The position numbers were made by a program, and so were the translations under genes. 7,713 nucleotides of DNA from CAUUFM01 sp041844335 (lineage in GTDB: Bacteria; Bacillota; Clostridia; Lachnospirales; Lachnospiraceae): assembly GCA_041844335.1 (NCBI GenBank), contig JBGZAX010000035.1, positions 1 to 7,713 of the forward strand, in the 5' to 3' direction. Numbering within the stretch: position 1 is the stretch's first letter; every line of letters begins with the position of its first letter. A model generated the notes under the pieces. The model was not told the origin of the DNA. It saw only the letters and a list, made by a program, of their open reading frames with translations, and searched no databases. Positions 1 through 5,245 of the stretch are shown here, in pieces.

Positions 1-54
1 ATGTCTACTAAATTATATGCAGATTAAAATTACACATCTAATATGCTCAACCCC

Positions 55-83
55 TTGACAGCATATAATTTCGATAGTAAAAT
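55..83 (+). promoter_or_regulatory. Sigma-A-type promoter for the AI-2E family gene
   Basis: A perfect -35 hexamer TTGACA (55-60) is followed by a 17-bp spacer and a -10 hexamer TAAAAT (78-83, five of six consensus bases). Transcription should start near 90, giving a leader of about 30 nt before the ATG at 122. A Shine-Dalgarno AGGAG lies at 107-111, 10 nt before that ATG. Seen directly in the sequence; activity is inferred. Confidence 0.85.
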
Positions 84-121
84 GGAGTTTAATTGATTTT
101 ATTTTTAGGAGTATAAAATTT

Positions 122-1687
122 ATGAATAAGCGCTATCTTAAAACGGGCATAGCTTTAATAAGCTATACTGCGGCATTAGTATTAATAGTTGTCTATATAA
201 AAGAGATATTCGGCGGTATAAATACCGTACTTAACTTTGCCGCCGCTTTTTTTGTAGGCATACTGATTGCCCTTTTCTTAAATCCGCCTTATAGAGTTCT
301 TATGAAACTTTTTGACAAAATATATCTTCCGAAAGCTCTTGCAAGGTTCATATCCACAATTTTTGTTTTTGCATTGGCTGCCGGAATTATTACCGGTATA
401 GTAATGGTGGTTATTCCGGAAGTGATGGAAAACTCCGAGATTTTTTTCTCAAATTTCAATAACTATGTAAACTCACTGCAAAAAACTATTGACTTTTTAA
501 TTGAAAAATTCAACCTGGAATCGTTCGACATCACTCCCTTAAGAAAAGTAATTGAGAATATCGGTTATAAATTTCAGGATTTTGCAATCAGCTTAGGCCC
601 TAAAGCCGTGACCTACAGCAAAAAAATAATAAGCAGCATTGCAAATCTTTTAATCGGCATTGTATTTTCAATATATATGCTTAATGTAAAAGATAATATT
701 TTAAAACAGATAAATAGGCTTGCAAAAGCGATTTTCGGAGACAAGGTTTACAGGGTTGTATCTCATATCGGCAGAGTGTCAATAAGAACATTTGACAGCT
801 ACATTGTGGGTCAAACAATCGAAGCTATAATTCTTGGTATACTGTTCTTCCTCGGAATGAAAGCATTCGGCTTTGCGTACGCCGAATTAATCAGCGTTAT
901 CGTAGCCGTAACCGCTCTTCTTCCGATGATAGGCGCATATATCGGAGGCTTTTTCGGAGTTTTTATTTACCTGCTTGTCGACCCCGTTAAAGCATTATTC
1001 TTCCTATTGTACTTTATAATTTTGCAGCAGATAGAAAATAATCTGATCTATCCTAAGGTTGTGGGTAAAAAGGTGGGTCTGCCCGGAATTTGGATAATTC
1101 TTGCAGTCCTGCTCGGCAGTAACCTCGGCGGTTTAATCGGAGCATTATGCGCAGTTCCCGTGTTTACTATTTTTTATACACTTCTTAGAGATTTAACAAT
1201 TTACAAAGAGAATCAGAAAAAGCTCAAGAAAATTACTGAAAAAGAAGAGAATTTGAAGCAGACACAAAAAGAGAGCCGTCAGTTTGAGTTAAACGATGAA
1301 GAATATCAAAAAGTTTCAAATGAGCCGGTCAAAAATATAAAAACCGAATCTAAAAACACAATTACAGATAATAAAAATGATAAAAATACCTCTTATATCG
1401 ATGATATATCATCCTACATCGATAAAGAAGAAATAGAAAAGGTCAAACAGGAATCATACCGTGAAATGGAGCTTGAAGACAGCGAAATCGTAGCCATGTA
1501 CATTCCCAATTCCGAGGATGCTGCCCTGTCGGAAAAGCTTGATAATATGACGTCCGATAAAACACACAAAATCTCTTCCGATTCACATTCTAAGCCGGAA
1601 GATGATAAAAACGCAAAGACTGATCAAAATCGTGCAAAAAACTTGGGATTTTTTTCCGACAAGTTGAAAAATTCCCTAAAAAAATAA
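122..1687 (+). CDS. AI-2E/PerM family membrane transporter with long charged C-terminal tail
   Basis: This 521-residue protein belongs to the AI-2E transporter (PerM/YtqI-like) family of multi-pass inner-membrane proteins. Members have been linked to autoinducer-2 export, Na+/H+ antiport or envelope permeability, so the substrate here cannot be named. Hydrophobic segments lie near residues 10-27, 34-54, 75-99, 165-188, 228-272, 273-300 and 322-356. The family's C-terminal signature is present: LLPMIGAYIGG (266-276), then QQIENNLIYPKVVGKKVGLP (302-321), then a glycine-rich GSNLGGLIGA stretch (332-341). The hydrophilic part at about 100-165 matches the family's extracytoplasmic insert. Residues from about 360 to 521 form an acidic/basic, low-complexity tail that the usual protein of about 350 residues lacks; it is probably cytoplasmic and disordered. 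The ATG at 122 is supported by AGGAG at 107-111. The gene stands alone between its promoter and a terminator. Family assignment is firm; function is not. Confidence 0.93.
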   Translation: MNKRYLKTGIALISYTAALVLIVVYIKEIFGGINTVLNFAAAFFVGILIALFLNPPYRVLMKLFDKIYLPKALARFISTIFVFALAAGIITGIVMVVIPEVMENSEIFFSNFNNYVNSLQKTIDFLIEKFNLESFDITPLRKVIENIGYKFQDFAISLGPKAVTYSKKIISSIANLLIGIVFSIYMLNVKDNILKQINRLAKAIFGDKVYRVVSHIGRVSIRTFDSYIVGQTIEAIILGILFFLGMKAFGFAYAELISVIVAVTALLPMIGAYIGGFFGVFIYLLVDPVKALFFLLYFIILQQIENNLIYPKVVGKKVGLPGIWIILAVLLGSNLGGLIGALCAVPVFTIFYTLLRDLTIYKENQKKLKKITEKEENLKQTQKESRQFELNDEEYQKVSNEPVKNIKTESKNTITDNKNDKNTSYIDDISSYIDKEEIEKVKQESYREMELEDSEIVAMYIPNSEDAALSEKLDNMTSDKTHKISSDSHSKPEDDKNAKTDQNRAKNLGFFSDKLKNSLKK

Positions 1688-1712
1688 TATTCGAAATAAA
1701 CTTACACTTTAT

Positions 1713-1752
1713 AAAAGAGGCTGTCGCACTGAAAATAGTGCGGCAGTCTTTT
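1713..1752 (+). terminator. Bidirectional intrinsic terminator after the AI-2E gene
   Basis: The stem CTGTCGCACT (1721-1730) pairs with AGTGCGGCAG (1737-1746) over 10 bp with one G-U, around the loop GAAAAT. An A-run flanks it on the left (AAAAGA, 1713-1718) and a T-run on the right (TCTTTT, 1747-1752). It lies 25 nt after the TAA of the plus-strand gene. The symmetric A/T flanks would let it work in either direction, which suits the converging genes. Confidence 0.88.
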
Positions 1753-1792
1753 CTAATCGGATGAAATCCTGCCTGCTGTCCTTATTTCTCTT

Positions 1793-1857
1793 ATAAAAAT
1801 AAAAGGAGCTGTTGCAAAATAGATGAGTAATCTCCATGGAGCAACAGCTCCGTTTTT
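1793..1857. terminator. Second bidirectional terminator-like hairpin
   Basis: An 11-bp perfect stem, GGAGCTGTTGC (1805-1815) with GCAACAGCTCC (1841-1851), encloses a 25-nt loop. The loop holds the palindrome CTCCATGGAG (1832-1841, overlapping the right arm by one base) and a weak inner AGAT/ATCT hairpin. On the plus strand it is followed by GTTTTT. On the minus strand it is followed directly by TTTTATTTTTAT (complement of 1793-1804). It can act as a backup terminator both ways. The outer arm GGAGCTGTTGCAAAATA also resembles a transposon end (see the 1805-1979 entry). Confidence 0.6.
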
Positions 1858-1863
1858 ATGCCT

Positions 1864-1894
1864 AAAAATAAAAAAACAGGCTCCGAAGAACCTG
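1864..1894 (-). terminator. UUCG-tetraloop intrinsic terminator, minus strand
   Basis: Read on the minus strand, CAGGTTC (1894-1888) pairs with GAGCCTG (1883-1877) over 7 bp with one G-U. The stem closes on the very stable tetraloop C(TTCG)G. A T-run of seven, an A and five more T follows (1876-1864). This is a standard terminator for the padR-HAAS-DUF4097 operon, about 100 nt past its last stop codon. Confidence 0.88.
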
Positions 1895-1924
1895 CAATGA
1901 GACTTTCCTTGATTTTTATTTTGG

Positions 1925-1974
1925 CAAAAAGAAGAAGCATCGCTCCATAACTAGAATTTAGTTATTTTGCGACA
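1925..1974 (-). terminator. First terminator-like hairpin after the DUF4097 gene, minus strand
   Basis: On the minus strand a lower stem TGTCGC (1974-1969) with GCGATG (1943-1938), two wobbles included, sits below a perfect 7-bp upper stem. The upper stem is ATAACTA (1965-1959) with TAGTTAT (1953-1947) and has loop AATTC; a 3x3 internal loop separates the two. CTTCTTCTTTTTG (1937-1925) follows. This is a pyrimidine-rich but imperfect U-tract, so it is probably a weaker terminator than the UUCG hairpin behind it. Confidence 0.6.
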
Positions 1975-1997
1975 CTCCCTTTGTTTTTATGATTACC

Positions 1998-3023
1998 TTA
2001 TTCTACAATGATATCTCCGTCATTTGTACTAAGCACAATTTGATTTTTTCCGTCTTTAATCTTGTACGTATATTCATTATTGTCAACGGATGTGAATTTT
2101 TTAAAAGGAATGCCGCTCACAATATCACCGTCATTACTTGACAATTTTATAGATGCGTTCATATCCTCGACATTTTTTAATGATGCCACAATATCTCCGT
2201 CACTTGTATCCAATGCACAATCAGAATCAGGTGATATTTCTCCGATAATGTCGCCGTCAACAATATTGGCATTTAAATTTTGCTTGATCTTCGCAAAAAT
2301 CAAATCTCCGTCAACGGAACTGACATTAATATCTCCGTTAAAGCTGTCTGGAATCAATACATAAACTCTTGAATCCGCACGGCTTGCTTTTACGTCTATA
2401 TTTAATGTGTTTTTATCCATTGAAAAATCGGTTTTCACATTACCATAACTAAATCTTTTTTTCAATGCGTATGCTTTTATCTTATCGCCCCTACCTCGAT
2501 AAATAATAACATCGGAATCTTTCGAGCTTATATTGACAGAATTGATATTCTTCGCCGCCTCCTCTTTCTCATCTACAATCTTTAAATGAGTTTCTAATTT
2601 TGTTATATCATCCTTGTCAAAATACCCGTCTCCTCCAAAAGTTTCATCAATAATAAGTTCGGAAAGACCCTTAACATAGCGAGATATTCCTCTTCTTACA
2701 GAACCGCTTAAAGCAGTATCGACAGCATCCGTTACAGCATCTGATAGATTATCGGCTCCGTCGGAAATTCCGTCTATAAAATCATCTTCAAATTTATCAT
2801 AAAATTTTTCATAAAGCTCATATGCCTTATCATCAAGTTTTTCAAGACTTTCAAGTTTCTTAAGTTCGCGCCGCCTTTCTATCCCGTTAAATCCGATACC
2901 GTGATAAGCAGAATTGTTAAAGGCTTTCACTATTCCTTTTGTATCGAAGAATAAAAGACTCATACCTCCAAGACAAAAAGACACCATGCACACTATAGCA
3001 GTAATTATTAAAAATTTTTTCAT
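1998..3023 (-). CDS. DUF4097-type surface-anchored beta-repeat protein of a padR operon
   Basis: The product has 341 residues. One hydrophobic segment (about 4-26) follows MKK and should serve as an uncleaved membrane anchor or signal, leaving the rest outside the cell. Next come a charged helical part (about 45-80), a small Gly/Ala/Asp-rich helical stretch (about 82-130) and a C-terminal beta region (about 160-341). The beta region carries Asp-Gly-Asp turns at 238, 256, 275, 298 and 335, each followed by a hydrophobic residue, as in DUF4097 putative adhesin beta-helices. The ATG at 3023 is chosen because GGAGG lies 8 nt upstream and the ATG overlaps the previous gene's TGA as ATGA. A GTG 30 nt further up has no comparable support. 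It is the last gene of the operon behind the PadR and HAAS genes, and two minus-strand terminators follow. Ligand and function are unknown; adhesion or envelope-stress sensing is inferred only from the family. Confidence 0.85.
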   Translation of the reverse strand: MKKFLIITAIVCMVSFCLGGMSLLFFDTKGIVKAFNNSAYHGIGFNGIERRRELKKLESLEKLDDKAYELYEKFYDKFEDDFIDGISDGADNLSDAVTDAVDTALSGSVRRGISRYVKGLSELIIDETFGGDGYFDKDDITKLETHLKIVDEKEEAAKNINSVNISSKDSDVIIYRGRGDKIKAYALKKRFSYGNVKTDFSMDKNTLNIDVKASRADSRVYVLIPDSFNGDINVSSVDGDLIFAKIKQNLNANIVDGDIIGEISPDSDCALDTSDGDIVASLKNVEDMNASIKLSSNDGDIVSGIPFKKFTSVDNNEYTYKIKDGKNQIVLSTNDGDIIVE

Positions 3024-3667
3024 TGACCGTTCCTCCTTTTTTGAATTCTCCACCTGATAGATAAATAGAGATTTTTTATCATCTTAACAAAAAGCAATGA
3101 AAGCTTTATAGTAAGTGCCACAATAAGAATCGCTGCAGACATCAGAAAAATACTTACAAAAATAGAGGTTATAATATTGGGAATGTATCCGAAAAATCCT
3201 ATAAAATACGGTATTTCGACAAAATGCGTCAAAATAAGCGCAATTCCCATTGCAAAAAATGAAACTGCTATAGCCAAAAGACTGCACAATACCGATAGGC
3301 AGACCACCAAAAACGATACCACCACACTAAAGACCACCGGCAATACCGTAATACCCCCTATCACCAATAATACTATTTCAAGCGCTCCAAGTCCTCTTTT
3401 CTTATTATTCGTTTCTTGAATATTCTTCGTACTTGAACCGACTGATGATGCATATTGGTTATAATTGAAATTTCTATACTCATTTAAAAACTCATTTGCA
3501 ATATCCTTAGGACTTCCAAGCTCCTTTGAAATCTCCTCCTCGGTTTTATTGTTTTGTAAACCCTCAAAAAAATGTGCTTCGTAATCTGCGACTATGTCAT
3601 TCACTATATTACTTGGATAATTCCCAAGATAATATCTAAGCAGATCTAAAAATTCTCCTTTACTCAT
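3020..3667 (-). CDS. HAAS/DUF1700 domain multi-pass membrane protein
   Basis: This 215-residue protein starts with a helical cytoplasmic HAAS (DUF1700-like) domain at about 1-66. The domain shows the usual pattern: MSKGEFLDLLRYYL at the start, then DYEAHFFEG (28-36), then EEEISKELGSPKDIANEFL (43-61). A polar linker (about 66-90) leads to strongly hydrophobic segments near 96-120, 121-148 and 163-197, and the chain ends in a basic tail (RWRIQKRRNGQ). Proteins of this type are commonly encoded directly after PadR regulators and before DUF4097 proteins. They are thought to be membrane partners in envelope sensing, though the mechanism is not settled. The ATG at 3667 overlaps the padR stop as ATGA and has AAGGAG 6 nt upstream, so translation is probably coupled. 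The end overlaps the next start in the same way. Family call good, role inferred. Confidence 0.88.
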   Translation of the reverse strand: MSKGEFLDLLRYYLGNYPSNIVNDIVADYEAHFFEGLQNNKTEEEISKELGSPKDIANEFLNEYRNFNYNQYASSVGSSTKNIQETNNKKRGLGALEIVLLVIGGITVLPVVFSVVVSFLVVCLSVLCSLLAIAVSFFAMGIALILTHFVEIPYFIGFFGYIPNIITSIFVSIFLMSAAILIVALTIKLSLLFVKMIKNLYLSIRWRIQKRRNGQ

Positions 3668-3978
3668 TCTTTTCTCCTTAAAAGTTTATTTACGCTGTTT
3701 GAAAATTCCATCCAGTCATTTAGCTGATCATCATAGTATTTCTTTCCCGCCTCCGTAAGATGATAGTATTTTCTTGGCGGACCCGAGTTGGACTCCTTAA
3801 GATAGGTGTTCACAAGCTCGTCATTACTGAAACGTCTAAGCAGCGGATAAACCGTACCCTCCGATATCTTGATATGCTCCGATACCGCCTCCACAAGCTC
3901 ATATCCGTAATAGTCTTTTTCAGCCAAATAGGAGAGGACACAAATTTCCAATATTCCTTTCTTGAATTGTGTGTTCAT
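3664..3978 (-). CDS. PadR family transcriptional regulator
   Basis: The 104-residue protein is a compact winged-helix repressor of the short PadR subfamily. The helix-turn-helix spans about residues 8-50, with YYGYELVEAV (23-32) and the recognition segment KISEGTVYPLLRRF (37-50). The wing follows as the strands LVNTYLKES and GPPRKYYHLTEAGKKYY (66-82). A C-terminal helix of about 20 residues should form the dimer interface. The ATG at 3978 has GGAG 7 nt upstream. It is the first gene of a three-gene operon whose promoter carries a palindrome of the PadR-operator kind, so negative autoregulation of the whole operon is likely. Such regulators are released from DNA by a small ligand or another signal; none can be read here. 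No frame damage is visible. Confidence 0.95.
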   Translation of the reverse strand: MNTQFKKGILEICVLSYLAEKDYYGYELVEAVSEHIKISEGTVYPLLRRFSNDELVNTYLKESNSGPPRKYYHLTEAGKKYYDDQLNDWMEFSNSVNKLLRRKE

Positions 3979-4125
3979 CTTCTTTCTCCATAATTAAAAA
4001 TATTTAATTTGCCTGTCGGGAAATCTCCGAATTAAAAATTGAATTACTTTTGAAATTAAATTTTTAATTTCCGACATCGGAGTATCCCTTAATAAAAGCC
4101 GTGATTAAGCTTAATTATCTTAAGC
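3979..4125 (-). promoter_or_regulatory. Structured 5' leader of the padR operon with competing stems
   Basis: From the predicted start near 4125 to the padR ATG the leader is about 147 nt and holds no gene. A perfect 6-bp hairpin GCTTAA/TTAAGC (4125-4109) sits at its 5' end. Downstream, AATTAAAAATT (4069-4059) can pair with AATTTTTAATT (4040-4030). Two different closing arms are possible: CTCCG (4082-4078) with CGGAG (4029-4025), or TGTCGG-AAAT (4076-4067) with ATTT-CCCGACA (4023-4013, one extra C). A further 7-bp AT hairpin (4009-3992) ends 2 nt before the GGAG ribosome site. The pairings are visible in the sequence. A regulatory switch is inference, and AT-rich DNA makes some pairing likely by chance. 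No known riboswitch class was recognised. Confidence 0.4.
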
Positions 4126-4131
4126 ATTAAT

Positions 4132-4160
4132 ATTATACAACATAATACCTTGTAATGCAA
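4132..4160 (-). promoter_or_regulatory. Promoter of the padR-HAAS-DUF4097 operon
   Basis: On the minus strand a -35-like TTGCAT (4160-4155, three of six consensus bases) is followed by a 17-bp spacer and a perfect -10 TATAAT (4137-4132). Transcription should begin near 4125. The weak -35 lies inside the palindromic operator, so repressor and RNA polymerase cannot easily occupy it together. Confidence 0.82.
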
Positions 4161-4168
4161 GGTATTAT
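4142..4168. promoter_or_regulatory. Palindromic operator, probable PadR binding site
   Basis: ATAATACCTTG (4142-4152) and CAAGGTATTAT (4158-4168) form a perfect 11-bp inverted repeat around the 5-nt spacer TAATG. It covers the -35 and upstream spacer of the padR promoter. Long palindromes with an AT-rich outside and a conserved core fit the dimeric winged-helix operators known for PadR proteins. Binding by the PadR encoded here is inferred from position. Confidence 0.82.
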
Positions 4169-4214
4169 TTAAAAAATAATAGAATTTTTTATAATTAATT
4201 CCATTATAAAACAC

Positions 4215-4243
4215 TTGATTTTTATTAAATAATTTGATAGAAT
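4215..4243 (+). promoter_or_regulatory. Promoter of the tRNA-Thr gene
   Basis: TTGATT (4215-4220), a 17-bp spacer and TAGAAT (4238-4243, five of six) stand just before the tRNA. The predicted start near 4250 leaves a 5' leader of only a few nucleotides for RNase P. It is divergent from the padR promoter about 50 bp away. Confidence 0.72.
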
Positions 4244-4254
4244 AAATTATTGTT

Positions 4255-4327
4255 GCTACCGTGGCTCAGATGGTAGAGCAGCTGATTCGTAATCAGCAGG
4301 TCAGGGGTTCAAGTCCCCTCGGTAGCT
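4255..4327 (+). tRNA. tRNA-Thr (anticodon CGT)
   Basis: A full 73-nt cloverleaf can be drawn. The acceptor stem is GCTACCG (4255-4261) with CGGTAGC (4320-4326). The D arm is GCTC/GAGC. The anticodon stem GCTGA/TCAGC holds loop TTCGTAA with anticodon CGT (4288-4290), which reads ACG threonine codons. The variable loop is AGGTC and the T arm is AGGGG-TTCAAGT-CCCCT. The discriminator is T (4327). CCA is not encoded, so the CCA-adding enzyme must complete it. A run of five T (4329-4333) follows at once and may help end transcription. Confidence 0.96.
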
Positions 4328-4450
4328 CTTTTTCGTTATATACATCCAGCCCTTAAAGATATTTTTTCGTGCTGAAGGCTATAAATTTTACTTTTTCAGC
4401 CTTAAAAGGCAGACACTTTCATAACAGTATACACAGTAGTGTACTTTATT
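4328..4450. other. Gene-free stretch between converging tRNA-Thr and MBL-fold gene
   Basis: No coding signal is seen. After the T-run at 4329-4333 there are alternating complementary pieces: CAGCCCTT (4348-4354), GCTGAAGGCT (4371-4380), CAGCCTT (4397-4403) and AAGGC (4406-4410). The best stem pairs AAGGCT (4375-4380) with AGCCTT (4398-4403). None has a U-tract right after it on either strand, so I cannot name a clear terminator for the leftward polA-coaE-MBL transcript. A weak ACAC/GTGT hairpin lies near 4427-4440. Confidence 0.45.
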
Positions 4451-5242
4451 TCAAATAACAGTTCTTAATACATCATCTTTCGGAGCCACCATTATTTTTA
4501 AATGTTCCCTCCTTGCCGTTTCCCCCAAAAACATAGCATTTTCCATATTTGCAAGAGCCAGCTCAGGCAGATTGTTTTCTACGCTCAAATGTCCTAAAAC
4601 CACATTTTTTAAACCTATGTGATATATTTTTTTTAAAAATTCCGCCGCCGTTTCATTTGACAAATGCCCTATATCACTTAAAATTCTGCGTTTCAGCTCA
4701 AAAGGATAGGCTCCTGCCTGCAAAATCTTCACATCATGATTGGATTCTAAAAGTATTGCATCAAGTCCCTTAAGATTTTCCACCAGATAATCATCATAAC
4801 AGCCAAGATCCGTCACAATAGCAACACTCTTTTTATTGCCGCTTATTCTGTATGCAACAGGAGCTACCGCATCGTGAGAAATTTTAAGCGGTTTTACTTT
4901 TAAATCCTTTATAAAAAACTCATTGTCACTTTTTATATAATTGAACAAATCATCATCTATTGCACCGAGAGCGGTTTTATCAGCTATTTCATCTGCCGTT
5001 CCCATAGTCAGATAAATAGGCAGTGCAAGCTTTCTTGATAATACCCCTAAACCCTTTACATGATCACTGTGCTCATGAGTAATAAGCACAGCATCAATTT
5101 CATCAACAGATTCTCCAACGCTTTTAAGTCTTTGCTTTAATACCTTAAGACTTATGCCTACATCAACCAGGATTTTTGTTTTGTCAGAACAGATAAGCGA
5201 GGAATTGCCGCTGCTGCTGCTTGCCAAATTATACATTAACAT
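4451..5242 (-). CDS. WalJ/YycJ-type metallo-beta-lactamase-fold hydrolase
   Basis: The 263-residue protein has the short MBL fold of the YycJ/WalJ (VicX) family, predicted metal-dependent nucleases or phosphodiesterases. B. subtilis WalJ has been linked to coordinating cell-wall metabolism with division. The start LASSSSGNSS (6-15) and the strand ILVDVGIS (24-31) are typical. Metal ligands are present: HEHSDH (56-61), H123 (ISHDA), D145 (VTDLG) and H218 (LGHLS). The family's ESNHD (166-170) and IGHLS (191-195) are also there. The ATG at 5242 follows GGGTGAT at the end of coaE at suitable spacing. A TTG one codon earlier and an ATG two codons later (5236) are alternatives. In Bacilli walJ sits with walRK; here it follows polA and coaE, with only 3 nt between the coaE stop and this ATG, so one transcript is likely. 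Domain call is firm; the exact substrate is unknown. Confidence 0.9.
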   Translation of the reverse strand: MLMYNLASSSSGNSSLICSDKTKILVDVGISLKVLKQRLKSVGESVDEIDAVLITHEHSDHVKGLGVLSRKLALPIYLTMGTADEIADKTALGAIDDDLFNYIKSDNEFFIKDLKVKPLKISHDAVAPVAYRISGNKKSVAIVTDLGCYDDYLVENLKGLDAILLESNHDVKILQAGAYPFELKRRILSDIGHLSNETAAEFLKKIYHIGLKNVVLGHLSVENNLPELALANMENAMFLGETARREHLKIMVAPKDDVLRTVI

Positions 5243-5245
5243 CAA

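Larger units (their letters stand above)
1805..1979. repeat. Possible degraded miniature element with imperfect terminal inverted repeats
   Basis: The left end GGAGCTGTTGCAAAATA (1805-1821) and, on the minus strand, the right end GGGAGTGTCGCAAAATA (1979-1963) match at 13 of 17 positions as inverted repeats bounding 175 bp. The TGTTGCAAA core recalls the ends of IS6- and IS1182-type elements, from memory of those families. There is no transposase and no direct target duplication: the flanks aaataaaa and tttgtttt are not direct repeats. It may be a remnant, a MITE-like repeat, or simply hairpins that look alike. Confidence 0.35.

Noticed and set aside
1823..1900. Small 25-codon frame inside the terminator cluster
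   Set aside because: No Shine-Dalgarno, and it runs through two hairpin stems; best explained by chance.
1998..2350. Regular tctccgtca-like DNA words, as in a repeat array
   Set aside because: Spacing is irregular and all copies are in frame as DGD codons of the surface protein, so this is protein repeat structure, not CRISPR or iterons.
2062..2364. Open frame of 100 codons on the plus strand
   Set aside because: It lies opposite the DUF4097 gene and mirrors its repeats; no ribosome site and no family likeness.
3024..3053. GTG at 3053 as start of the DUF4097 gene
   Set aside because: The ATG at 3023 has GGAGG at 8 nt, begins right before the membrane anchor and makes the ATGA overlap seen elsewhere in the operon.
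3084..3419. Open frames at 3084-3287 (minus) and 3177-3419 (plus)
   Set aside because: Both are other-frame readings of the HAAS membrane-protein gene, with composition set by its hydrophobic codons.
3760..3993. Open frame of 77 codons on the plus strand
   Set aside because: It is antisense to padR, without a ribosome site or a recognisable product.
4171..4190. AAAAAAT/ATTTTTT inverted repeat upstream of the padR promoter
   Set aside because: Pure A/T, easily formed by chance in this region; no link to a promoter element or transcript end.
4549..4773. Open frame of 74 codons on the plus strand
   Set aside because: Antisense to the MBL-fold gene; no support beyond being open.
5243..5245. 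TTG at 5245 as start of the MBL-fold gene
   Set aside because: An ATG follows immediately and fits the GGGTGAT ribosome site better; the difference is one residue.
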